Below, one piece after another: positions 1 through 5,568 of a stretch of 5,568 nucleotides of DNA; positions within the stretch are counted from its first letter, which is position 1, and every line of letters starts with the position of its first letter. Under the pieces are notes generated by a model that was not told where the DNA came from, did not search any database, and saw only the letters and a program-made list of their open reading frames with translations. Source of the stretch: Deltaproteobacteria bacterium (lineage in GTDB: Bacteria > Desulfobacterota > Desulfobacteria > Desulfobacterales > JAUVGT01); NCBI GenBank assembly GCA_030593645.1, contig JAUVGT010000333.1:1-5568 (forward strand), given 5' to 3'. Made by a program: the position numbers and the translations under genes.

Positions 1-182
1 CCGCATATACATCTTTGCTCGGAAGGCATGGTTGCGAGCATCCTAATAATTTCTACTCTCGCAGGATGGGCGAGCCCTTTTGACAGGTTCGCCAGTTTCT
101 TTTTACGTTCTTCCATCGGCATGATGTCTGTTCGATCGGGAGTATCTGAAGTACAGCCGTATTTTTCAAAAGAGTCAACCAT
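1..182 (-). CDS. arsR: ArsR-family metalloregulator, N-terminal part (cut by left edge)
   Basis: Sixty codons are visible from the ATG at 182-180 before the gene leaves the window. After a short polar leader, residues 33-49 (LSKGLAHPARVEIIRML) match the winged-helix opening of ArsR/SmtB repressors, where the HPxR segment is characteristic. Residues 57-60 read RCIC, so Cys58 and Cys60 fall where arsenic-sensing ArsR proteins carry the CxC pair of the recognition helix, which releases DNA on binding As(III) or Sb(III). The next two bases (GG) fit a following Gly, as in the family. The ATG has a strong upstream SD (AGGCAGGGGG, then TCATT). It overlaps the stop of the upstream mini-ORF (ATGGTTGA), suggesting translational coupling. 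Repressor identity is clear; the exact inducer (arsenite or another soft metal) is inferred from the CxC pair. The rest of the recognition helix and the wing lie outside the window. Confidence 0.88.
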   Translation of the reverse strand, partial: MVDSFEKYGCTSDTPDRTDIMPMEERKKKLANLSKGLAHPARVEIIRMLATMPSEQRCIC

Positions 183-384
183 AATGACCCCCTGCCTGTC
201 TCGTGAAACCGGTTGAAGATATGAACATCACCGATAACAGATCCGGTTTTTTACCGAGATCTTTGATTTGAACAATATCTGAAGCGCCACAGCAGATGCT
301 TGAACAGCCGCAGTCAGAAGATTGGACCGCCCGGGGGCACTTATCTCTAACGATTTGTTTTGTCAGATCTTTTGATAATTGCAC
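175..384 (-). CDS. Small cysteine-rich ORF resembling the ArsM N-terminus; probable remnant or leader ORF
   Basis: This is a 69-codon ORF starting at GTG (384-382), preceded by AAGGA at 8 nt spacing and lying just downstream of a consensus promoter and operator. Residues 1-15 (MQLSKDLTKQIVRDK) and the cysteine cluster at about 25-33 (CGCSSICCG) resemble the start of arsenite S-adenosylmethionine methyltransferases, which typically open with a T/K-x-VR-x-(K/R)Y helix followed by a Cys-rich loop. The GxGCGNP SAM-binding motif that should follow is absent from this frame, and the other two frames hit stops near the point where similarity fades. The last ~20 residues resemble nothing I recognise. 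The stop TGA (177-175) overlaps the arsR start. I therefore read it as an arsM fragment left by an internal deletion, possibly kept as a translated leader for arsR. A genuine small As- or thiol-binding peptide is the alternative. The family assignment comes from pattern memory and is moderate at best. Confidence 0.55.
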   Translation of the reverse strand: MQLSKDLTKQIVRDKCPRAVQSSDCGCSSICCGASDIVQIKDLGKKPDLLSVMFISSTGFTRQAGGHYG

Positions 385-401
385 TTATGATTTCCTTATC
401 G

Positions 402-423
402 TTTATCGTAGATATACGATAAA
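402..423. promoter_or_regulatory. Perfect 9-4-9 inverted repeat, probable ArsR operator
   Basis: TTTATCGTA (402-410) and TACGATAAA (415-423) are exact reverse complements separated by GATA. A further half-site (TTATCG, 396-401) abuts the left arm, so three ATCG-type half-sites lie in tandem. The repeat overlaps the likely -10 of the minus-strand promoter and ends just before the SD of the mini-ORF. This is the arrangement expected for an autorepressing ArsR-family protein, whose operators are AT-rich interrupted palindromes of about this size. Binding by the adjacent ArsR is an inference from position and symmetry. Confidence 0.75.
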
Positions 424-448
424 TATATTATTGGAATACCGCTGTCAA
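420..448 (-). promoter_or_regulatory. Sigma-70-type promoter for the mini-ORF/arsR locus
   Basis: On the minus strand the consensus -35 box TTGACA lies at 448-443. At the ideal 17-bp spacing comes TATTTA (425-420); a better -10 match, TATATT (427-422), sits at 15 bp. Both overlap the edge of the inverted repeat at 402-423, so a bound repressor would block RNA polymerase. The first start codon downstream is the GTG at 384-382. A second -35-like TTGACC lies at 466-461. Confidence 0.65.
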
Positions 449-490
449 GAAGAATTCGAGGGGTCAAGCGTTCAAGTGAAAAAACGATGC

Positions 491-514
491 GGGGGCGGAC
501 CTGTGCGTCCGCCC
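491..514. repeat. GC-rich 8-bp-stem palindrome, possible bidirectional terminator or dispersed repeat
   Basis: GGGCGGAC (493-500) pairs perfectly with GTCCGCCC (507-514) around the loop CTGTGC. On the minus strand a run of six T follows, but only after an 8-nt gap (484-479); on the plus strand only TTT follows directly. It therefore makes a mediocre intrinsic terminator in either direction, but it could act as a back-up stop between the nitrilase gene and the ars promoter. Short GC-rich palindromes of this look are often dispersed in deltaproteobacterial intergenic DNA; that comparison is from memory. Confidence 0.5.
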
Positions 515-587
515 TTTAGACAATTTAAAGGTAATCGATACAGAAAGTGATACCCAATGCATTTAATAGAAATCGTACCCGGACTCG

Positions 588-612
588 AAAAAAAATGTGT
601 ACGTGTACATTT
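588..612 (-). terminator. Candidate intrinsic terminator of the nitrilase gene
   Basis: Read on the minus strand, AAATGT (612-607) and ACATTT (598-593) form a 6-bp stem with an 8-nt loop, running into eight consecutive T in total (595-588). It begins 20 nt past the nitrilase stop codon, the right place for a terminator. The stem is short and AT-rich, so efficiency may be low. The loop region also contains TGTAC-GT-GTACA (598-609 on the plus strand), so a protein-binding site is an alternative reading. Confidence 0.42.
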
Positions 613-632
613 ACGAGAAGCGAAATTTGAAT

Positions 633-1592
633 TCACTCTTCGATTTTTGAAACCGGCGACATTTTCTTTTCGTTGACCGATAACTGGAAAACATCAGGAC
701 GCGCGTAGTGACCCACCACATCAAAATCGAACCGGCTTCGGGGGATTTCCGATAAATCGAGATCAACCAGCAAAGTGCCTTCCTTATCATACAGGGGCCC
801 CCCTAATATCTCACCCAGCGGGGATACCACCGCACTTCCACCCCGGCACATGATTTCAGGCTGTTCGCTGATATCTTCGATTCCTTCGAGGTCATCAGGA
901 TACATCGATTTCGTGACAAACTGATTGCACGAAAGTACAAAACAACGCCCTTCACAGGCGATATGTTTTATGGTCGCCTGCCATGTATCCCTGGAGTCGG
1001 CGGTGGGGGCAAGATATATTTCAACCCCCTTGGCATACATGACCATCCTGGCAAGGGGCATGTAGTTTTCCCAGCATATCAGGCCGCCAACCTTTCCATA
1101 TTCGGTATCGAATACGGTTAATGTGCTGCCGTCACCGTCACCCCATATTAATCGTTCCGCAGCGGTGGGTTTAAGTTTTCTGTGCTTCCCGATTAGTTGT
1201 CCGTCCGGTCCGAAATAGAGCACCGAACAATAAAGCGTTCCCCGGCTGAATTCCATATCCCGTTCGATCACACCTACAGCCAGATACGATCCGGCACGGC
1301 GCGCGGCAGATCCGATCTTTTTAGTAACCGGTCCAGGTACATCAACAGCTTGATCCCAGTAACGCTGCCATGTCTGGCACCCTTTGGGGCTGCGGCTGCC
1401 GACAACCGTCCCGAAACTTAATCCCCTGGGATACGCAGGGATAAAAGCTTCAGGGAAAAGTATCAGCTTTGCTCCCTTTTCTGCCGCTTTTTGGGTGAGG
1501 GCACACAATTTTTCAACGGTTGCTTCCCTATTAAAAAGTATGGGTGCAGCCTGTATCACAGCCGTTTTAAGGATGGAGGGATTGGTATTCAA
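633..1592 (-). CDS. Nitrilase (carbon-nitrogen hydrolase superfamily)
   Basis: A complete 319-residue protein, typical of true nitrilases that hydrolyse a nitrile (R-CN) to the carboxylic acid and ammonia in the cytoplasm. Catalytic residues are all visible: Glu48 in FPEAFIPAYPRG, Lys139 in HRKLKPT, the second structural Glu146, and nucleophile Cys173 in GGLICWENYMPLAR. The 7- and 34-residue spacings from the Lys match characterised nitrilases. The IWGDGDGSTL stretch (149-158) and the APTAD and HIACEGRCFVLS segments (about 195-221) place it with the aliphatic/aryl and plant NIT4-like nitrilases rather than amidases or N-carbamoylases. The start is TTG (1592-1590), supported by AAGGAG at ideal spacing and by the lack of another Met before residue 113. 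The flanking transporter is divergent, so it is not an operon partner. Substrate (arylaliphatic nitrile, beta-cyanoalanine or cyanide) cannot be told from sequence. No signal peptide or membrane segment is seen. Confidence 0.93.
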   Translation of the reverse strand: MNTNPSILKTAVIQAAPILFNREATVEKLCALTQKAAEKGAKLILFPEAFIPAYPRGLSFGTVVGSRSPKGCQTWQRYWDQAVDVPGPVTKKIGSAARRAGSYLAVGVIERDMEFSRGTLYCSVLYFGPDGQLIGKHRKLKPTAAERLIWGDGDGSTLTVFDTEYGKVGGLICWENYMPLARMVMYAKGVEIYLAPTADSRDTWQATIKHIACEGRCFVLSCNQFVTKSMYPDDLEGIEDISEQPEIMCRGGSAVVSPLGEILGGPLYDKEGTLLVDLDLSEIPRSRFDFDVVGHYARPDVFQLSVNEKKMSPVSKIEE

Positions 1593-1658
1593 AGATTTCT
1601 CCTTTTACAGAACCAATAAAAATAATTTACTTACATGGTTTTGTGCTTATTATTACTC

Positions 1659-1684
1659 AAAGTGGAAGTTTTTGAAACCACTTT
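1659..1684. promoter_or_regulatory. Inverted repeat in the nitrilase upstream region, possible operator
   Basis: AAAGTGG (1659-1665) is mirrored exactly by CCACTTT (1678-1684) with a 12-nt centre that itself contains GTTT-ttg-AAAC. The site lies 67-92 bp upstream of the nitrilase TTG start, where a promoter-proximal regulator could bind. I could not place a convincing -35/-10 pair for either divergent gene around it, and no regulator gene is adjacent. The symmetry is seen directly; the operator role is a guess. Confidence 0.35.
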
Positions 1685-1753
1685 CTATATAATCATTAAT
1701 CAGCCAATAACTCAAATCTTTTCAGATATCAGGAACCTATCTCGAAAACATAT

Positions 1754-1921
1754 CTTAGGGTTTGCGTAAAAATAAATTCACATTTTAAGGGTCGAGGCGC
1801 CCAGTCGGCAAGGCGCAAAAGCACAGAAATATCAAGCATATTTCGAGCTTTTGCAACGCAGCCGAATGGGATGATTCGCCCCTTAAAATGTGAAGTTATT
1901 TTTGCGCGAGCCTTTAGGCTC
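1754..1921. repeat. Long imperfect palindrome (~168 bp), MITE-like intergenic element
   Basis: The two halves of this stretch are imperfect reverse complements folding around a centre at about 1835. Exact paired blocks include TTCACATTTTAAGG (1777-1790) with 1881-1894, GCAAAAGC (1815-1822) with 1847-1854, and GAAATAT (1826-1832) with ATATTTC (1838-1844). Mismatched but alignable segments link them, including CGTAAAAATAA at the left against the reverse complement of the right end. A small hairpin GAGCC-TTTA-GGCTC (1908-1921) closes the right edge. No transposase is encoded, so if mobile it would be non-autonomous; alternatively it may be transcribed as a structured RNA. I see no clear target-site duplication. 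It occupies nearly half of the 367-bp gap between the divergent nitrilase and transporter genes and ends 38 bp before the transporter ATG. Confidence 0.82.
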
Positions 1922-1959
1922 ATAATAGAATTGATTTGAACATTGCCGCTGAGGTCGGG

Positions 1960-2901
1960 ATGTGTAATATGAGTGAATCAACTCCGGAAAATCAGGAAAT
2001 TACATTTTGGGCAGGGATATTTATCGTATTTTTGTGCGCTCTTTTCGGCGTGAATGCTGTAGCCATAAAGATCAGTCTTACAGGGATCGGTTCGTTGACA
2101 GCGGCCGGCCTGCGATTTTTTTTCGCGGCAGTCACCATTGCGATCTGGGCCTTTATCACCGGCCGCGCTTTTAAAATTAAACAGGGCCAGTTTAAACATC
2201 TGGTATTGCTTTCCATCATTTTCACGGTTCAGCTGTCGCTGTTTTATATTGGTCTTTCAAAAACATACGCTTCCAGGAGCGTACTGATTGCCAACCTGCT
2301 TCCATTTATGGTGCTTTTTTTATCGCACTATTTCATTCCGGGAGACAGGATAACCGTTAAAAAGTTTATCGGAATTATGATGGGTTTTACCGGAGTGGTT
2401 TTCATGTTTTTTGAGAGAAAAGGTGTTACCACAGATTTGCAGACAGGTGATATCATAGTATTTATGGCTGTATTGATATGGTCCGGTAACGCGGTTTATA
2501 CAAAAAAAATCATCAATAACTTTGTTCCATTTCAGCTTGTCTTCTATCCCATGATTTTTGCGGCGCCATTCTTTTTTATTGGCGGGGTTTTTATGGACGA
2601 AAAAATGATATTTGATTTGAATTATAAAGTAATGTGCGGGCTTTTATACCAGATTTTTGTAACCGCTTCATTCGGGTTTGTAGCCTGGAGCACCCTGCTT
2701 AAAAAGTACGGCGCATCGGCCTTGCACTCTTTTGTTTTTATCATGCCGATCGCCGGTGTTTCCCTGGGAGGAATTTTACTTGGAGAGCCGATTACATCAA
2801 AGATCCTGGTTGCGTTAATATTGATTACTTCCGGTATTTTACTGGTTCATTTCAAAGTACGAAAATTCACTCCATCATTTCCACTTGGCAGGGGATTATG
2901 A
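1960..2901 (+). CDS. EamA/DMT-superfamily transporter
   Basis: An integral inner-membrane protein of 313 residues, almost entirely hydrophobic helices separated by short charged loops. The pattern fits the ten-helix drug/metabolite transporter fold made of two EamA repeats. The first repeat starts near residue 14 (GIFIVFLCALFGVNAVAIK) and includes a LRFFFAA second helix. The second begins around residue 165 (IIVFMAVLIWSGNAVYTKK), with the typical ALIWSxNxVxxK pattern. Near the end, FIMPIAGVSLGGILLGEP is the diagnostic EamA P-(I/V)-x(n)-GEP motif. Members export amino acids, metabolites or drugs; the substrate here is unknown. Start choice: the frame is open from a TTG at 1936, but only the ATGs at 1960 (GAGG, 5 nt spacing) and 1969 (GGGA, 8 nt) have an SD; I chose 1960. 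The gene stands alone and overlaps the convergent atl gene by 6 bp at its 3' end. Confidence 0.9.
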   Translation: MCNMSESTPENQEITFWAGIFIVFLCALFGVNAVAIKISLTGIGSLTAAGLRFFFAAVTIAIWAFITGRAFKIKQGQFKHLVLLSIIFTVQLSLFYIGLSKTYASRSVLIANLLPFMVLFLSHYFIPGDRITVKKFIGIMMGFTGVVFMFFERKGVTTDLQTGDIIVFMAVLIWSGNAVYTKKIINNFVPFQLVFYPMIFAAPFFFIGGVFMDEKMIFDLNYKVMCGLLYQIFVTASFGFVAWSTLLKKYGASALHSFVFIMPIAGVSLGGILLGEPITSKILVALILITSGILLVHFKVRKFTPSFPLGRGL

Positions 2902-3222
2902 CGGCTTGATTGAATTAATATCCCAGAGATAATCTTTCAGATCGATCACATCCTTAAGAGAAAATTCAATCCCTTCCGACACCAGGAGGTTTTTCTGGTG
3001 TTGATAATCCAAAGGGTGCTTGAGTGATATTTTACCGCTGGAATTAATCACCCTATGCCAGGGGAGCTTATATTTCCGGCTTGAAGAATGCAGAACCCAT
3101 GAAACCTGTCTCGCGCCGCCCGGCTTTCCCGCAAGGGCGGCAATACTTCCATAAGTTAAAATTTTTCCGCGCGGTATGCTTTTGATGATATGTATTACTT
3201 TCTCTGTAAACTCATTGATCAT
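2896..3222 (-). CDS. atl: Alkyltransferase-like protein (ATL, YbaZ/Atl1 type)
   Basis: A complete 108-residue protein equal to the DNA-binding domain of O6-methylguanine-DNA methyltransferase but with the active-site Cys replaced: residues 54-58 read PWHRV instead of PCHRV, with Trp55 at the nucleophile position. Residues 17-32 (PRGKILTYGSIAALAG) form the helix-turn-helix entry, Tyr24 matches the base-flipping Tyr, and Arg38 (GARQV) the arginine finger. These lie one residue earlier than Tyr25, Arg39 and Trp56 of yeast Atl1. Known ATLs bind O6-alkylguanine without removing the alkyl group and hand the lesion to nucleotide excision repair. The ATG (3222-3220) lies 3 bp after the stop of the histidine kinase gene with only a weak SD, so translation is probably coupled to it. 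The stop overlaps the end of the convergent transporter gene. Confidence 0.93.
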   Translation of the reverse strand: MINEFTEKVIHIIKSIPRGKILTYGSIAALAGKPGGARQVSWVLHSSSRKYKLPWHRVINSSGKISLKHPLDYQHQKNLLVSEGIEFSLKDVIDLKDYLWDINSIKPS

Positions 3223-3225
3223 GGT

Positions 3226-5568
3226 TCACTTCGTGTCATCGAGAATTGCCCTGATCTTTCTGCTCAGTTGTTCTAAATTAAAAGGTTTCTGAAGAAAACC
3301 ATTACATCCCCTCTTAAGGATTTTAGTAGCATTACCATTAATACTGTACCCGCTTGAAAGGAGTACGACGACATCAGGATTTATATCTTTAAGCTTGTTG
3401 AAAGTTTCACTTCCACTCATTTCCGGCATGATAAGGTCCAGTATGACTATGTCTATTTCATCCCGGTACTTTGTGTAAATCTCTAAAGCCTCCTTCCCAC
3501 TATTGGCCAGAAGCACTCGATATCCCAGCGTTTCCAGAATTTCCCGGTCCACTTCGATGATTATCTCCTCATCATCTACCAGGAGAACTGTTTCACTCCC
3601 CATTAGTGCTTTTTTATTATAAATCTTGTCTTCTTCGATCCTATCGTCTGAAGCCGGAAGATATATATTGAAAGTCGTCCCTTCACCGGGGCTGCTGTAT
3701 ACATTTATAATGCCGTTATGACTCCGGATGATACCATAAGCGGAAGCAAGACCAAGTCCTGTCCCCCGGCGCATTCCTTTGGTGGTAAAGAATGGATCGA
3801 ATATTTTTTGTTGAGTTTCTTCATCCATGCCCACACCGGTATCTGTTAATGAGAATTTTACAAACCTGCCGGGTGAAACTTCATACGGTTTGGTATACGC
3901 TTCTGTTAATGTAACATTTTCCGACTGGAGGTATAGCTCACCGTTCCCAGACATGGCCTGCCAGGCGTTTACATATAGATTGAGGCAAACCTGTTCAATC
4001 TGTGATCGATCAATCTTAACGGTCCAGATATCTTCCTGAAGATTTCTATGTATCGTGATTTCTTTTTTTGTTCTTCCGAACATTTCCGAACTACTGAGTA
4101 TAATAAGGTTCAGGTTTGCATTTTTAACTTCATATTTTCCACCCCTGGCAAAACCAAGGAGTTGTTTGGTAAGATCTGAAGCACTTTTAATATAATCTTC
4201 TATACCTTTAAGGTGCCTGTAATTAGAATCAGTGGAATCCGCTTTGACCATCATCAACGATATCCGCCCCTGTATTGCCATGAGCAGATTGTTGAAATCG
4301 TGGGCAATGCCTCCGGCCAGTGTCCCGATAGCTTCCAATTTTTGCGCCTGCTGGAGCTTGGTTTCAAGCTTTTGCCGTTTTGTAATATCTTCATATATAA
4401 CAAACTGGTCGCCGTTTTCCATGCTAACCGGTATGAAGTGTATCCGTTTTTCGGTCTTATCCTTTGCCATTACTTTGAAGATTTTTGGACGGGCTTCCCA
4501 TGTTTCAGCATTATTTTTATCTTCGATCCATGCTGTTATAGCCTGCTTTCTTTTTATGGGATCGGGAAAGGCGGTCTTAAACCACATTTTTCCTGTTGGG
4601 ATTTCTTCTTTTGTATAGCCAAATATATCAATAAATTTGGAGTTAATATATTGAAGTCTGCCATCTTTACCGATAATTGAAATTCCCAATGGTAATTCTT
4701 CTACCATTACCTGAAATTTTTCTTTTTCGCGGTGAAGCGCCTTTTCAGCCTGCTTGCGATCTGTTATATCTCTTATCGCCGCAAGCAGGCGGGATTCACC
4801 CTTTATGCGTGTGACAGAGCCATGTACTTCTGTGTAAAAAGTTGAACCATCTTGCCTGACTCCTATTGATTCTCCAAGTGATCGGCCTTTTTTCATGGTA
4901 TACTTGATAAATGATTGAAAAATTCTATGATAATGAGAATGGACAAGTGTGTGCGCCAACCGACCGATCAGTTCTTCCTGCTTATATCCATACGTTTCAC
5001 AGGCGGTTTTATTTGCCGCGATTATTTTTCCCTGTAAATCTAATAAAAAAAGACTGTCACCGACTGAGTTAAAAATATCCCGGTATTGTTCTTCACTTTC
5101 AAGAAGGGCTTTTTCTGTTCTTTTACGGCCAGCGAGTTCCTGTTGGATTTCTTTATACAATCGGGCATTTTCAATAGCCACTGCAATTTGATCAGATAAT
5201 GTTTCCATCACCATTGCATCGATTTCGTCGAAAGAGTTCTCTCCATTGCTTTGTAAATCAAGTACCGCAATTACCCTTCTGCCGCTTTTTATCGGAACCG
5301 AAAGTTCTGATTTTGTTTCTTTATTACCGCTGCGAACATAATGCGGATTTTTGCTTACATCACCTGTGATCTGTATCTCGCCGGTTTTCGCTGCATGGCC
5401 GATCATCCCTTCCCCTATTGGCAGGGACATTCCTTTATTGAAGATATTAGTGTTATCTCCTTCACCTGAACGTAAGTTTAGACGTCCGTCTTCTTCATCA
5501 AGTAAAAGCATCACACTATCGTAACCAAAGGCGTCTCGAACGTTTTTAACGACTTTTTCAAATAGAGT
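3226..5568 (-). CDS. Hybrid sensor histidine kinase GAF-PAS-PAS-HisKA-HATPase-REC (5' end outside window)
   Basis: About 780 codons are visible. The frame stays open to the right edge and the first 18 codons upstream of the GTG at 5514 already encode GAF sequence, so that GTG is not the true start. Numbering from it: GAF to about 115, a short coiled linker, PAS1 about 141-255 (ending IRDITDRKQAEKAL), PAS2 about 265-380, then the H-box GGIAHDFNNLL with phospho-acceptor His405. The ATPase domain shows the N-box (Asn512/Asn516), G1 DTGVGMD (558-564), F-box FDPFFTTK (572-579) and G2 GTGLGLA (584-590). A C-terminal receiver follows with Asp647/Asp648, phospho-acceptor Asp693, Ser720/721 and Lys743. 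No membrane helix or DNA-binding domain is visible, so it is likely a soluble phosphorelay kinase acting through an Hpt protein or another regulator. The HDFNN form of the H-box is the NtrB/CckA-like subgroup. It heads an operon with atl. The signal is unknown. Confidence 0.93.
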   Translation of the reverse strand, partial: TLFEKVVKNVRDAFGYDSVMLLLDEEDGRLNLRSGEGDNTNIFNKGMSLPIGEGMIGHAAKTGEIQITGDVSKNPHYVRSGNKETKSELSVPIKSGRRVIAVLDLQSNGENSFDEIDAMVMETLSDQIAVAIENARLYKEIQQELAGRKRTEKALLESEEQYRDIFNSVGDSLFLLDLQGKIIAANKTACETYGYKQEELIGRLAHTLVHSHYHRIFQSFIKYTMKKGRSLGESIGVRQDGSTFYTEVHGSVTRIKGESRLLAAIRDITDRKQAEKALHREKEKFQVMVEELPLGISIIGKDGRLQYINSKFIDIFGYTKEEIPTGKMWFKTAFPDPIKRKQAITAWIEDKNNAETWEARPKIFKVMAKDKTEKRIHFIPVSMENGDQFVIYEDITKRQKLETKLQQAQKLEAIGTLAGGIAHDFNNLLMAIQGRISLMMVKADSTDSNYRHLKGIEDYIKSASDLTKQLLGFARGGKYEVKNANLNLIILSSSEMFGRTKKEITIHRNLQEDIWTVKIDRSQIEQVCLNLYVNAWQAMSGNGELYLQSENVTLTEAYTKPYEVSPGRFVKFSLTDTGVGMDEETQQKIFDPFFTTKGMRRGTGLGLASAYGIIRSHNGIINVYSSPGEGTTFNIYLPASDDRIEEDKIYNKKALMGSETVLLVDDEEIIIEVDREILETLGYRVLLANSGKEALEIYTKYRDEIDIVILDLIMPEMSGSETFNKLKDINPDVVVLLSSGYSINGNATKILKRGCNGFLQKPFNLEQLSRKIRAILDDTK

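Noticed and set aside
28..216. A 62-codon plus-strand reading frame at the left edge
   Set aside because: It is the antisense shadow of the ArsR gene, whose HPxR and CxC motifs are clear on the other strand.
296..550. An 84-codon plus-strand reading frame
   Set aside because: It runs antisense through the mini-ORF, the ArsR operator and the GC-rich hairpin; no domain and no credible SD.
1729..1923. A 64-codon minus-strand reading frame covering the intergenic palindrome
   Set aside because: It lies almost wholly within the inverted repeat, has no recognisable domain, and its coding potential is explained by the repeat itself.
1936..1959. TTG start for the transporter, adding 8 residues
   Set aside because: No Shine-Dalgarno sequence precedes it, while the in-frame ATGs at 1960 and 1969 have one.
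2896..3222. Active O6-methylguanine-DNA methyltransferase
   Set aside because: The acceptor Cys is replaced by Trp and the N-terminal domain is missing; this is the ATL subfamily.
4213..4680. A 155-codon plus-strand reading frame
   Set aside because: It is antisense to the kinase H-box and PAS2 coding region, which is unambiguous.
5512..5514. GTG as the real start of the histidine kinase
   Set aside because: The frame is open to the window edge and the 18 upstream codons read as GAF-domain sequence (LFEKVVKNVRDAFGYDSV), so the gene begins outside.
1..5568. A new defence, mobile or CRISPR-type system
   Set aside because: No transposase, integrase, nuclease, toxin-antitoxin pair or spaced direct repeats are visible; the genes are known families in separate transcription units.

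Overview
The window looks like chromosomal DNA from an anaerobic, metabolically versatile bacterium, most likely a member of the Desulfobacterota (former deltaproteobacteria). This rests on the moderately AT-rich sequence, the style of the PAS-rich hybrid kinase, an arsenic-type regulator locus, and a long palindromic intergenic repeat of a kind I associate with such genomes. The lineage is an inference; no rRNA or other marker gene is present.

Layout from left to right. (1) Positions 1-448, minus strand: the start of an ArsR-family repressor gene, cut by the left edge. It lies directly behind, and overlaps, a 69-codon cysteine-rich ORF whose beginning resembles the N-terminus of an arsenite methyltransferase (ArsM). 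A consensus TTGACA box and a perfect 9-4-9 inverted repeat precede both, forming a convincing self-repressed promoter. (2) Positions 479-612: two hairpins between this locus and the nitrilase gene. (3) Positions 633-1592, minus strand: a complete carbon-nitrogen hydrolase of the true nitrilase type with all catalytic residues and a TTG start. (4) Positions 1593-1959: an intergenic region between divergent genes, mostly filled by an imperfect palindrome of about 168 bp. (5) Positions 1960-2901, plus strand: a ten-helix EamA/DMT-type transporter. (6) Positions 2896-5568, minus strand: a two-gene operon consisting of a large hybrid histidine kinase (GAF-PAS-PAS-HisKA-HATPase-REC, cut by the right edge) followed 3 bp later by an alkyltransferase-like DNA-repair protein (ATL).

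The gene set suggests stress and chemical-exposure functions: arsenic sensing, nitrile hydrolysis, small-molecule export, and recognition of O6-alkylguanine. No single pathway ties them together. I see no CRISPR array, tRNA, rRNA, transposase or defence system. The most unusual items are the ArsM-like mini-ORF placed between an ArsR operator and arsR, the large palindrome upstream of the transporter, and the coupling of an ATL gene to a hybrid sensor kinase. No complete new biological system can be supported from this window.
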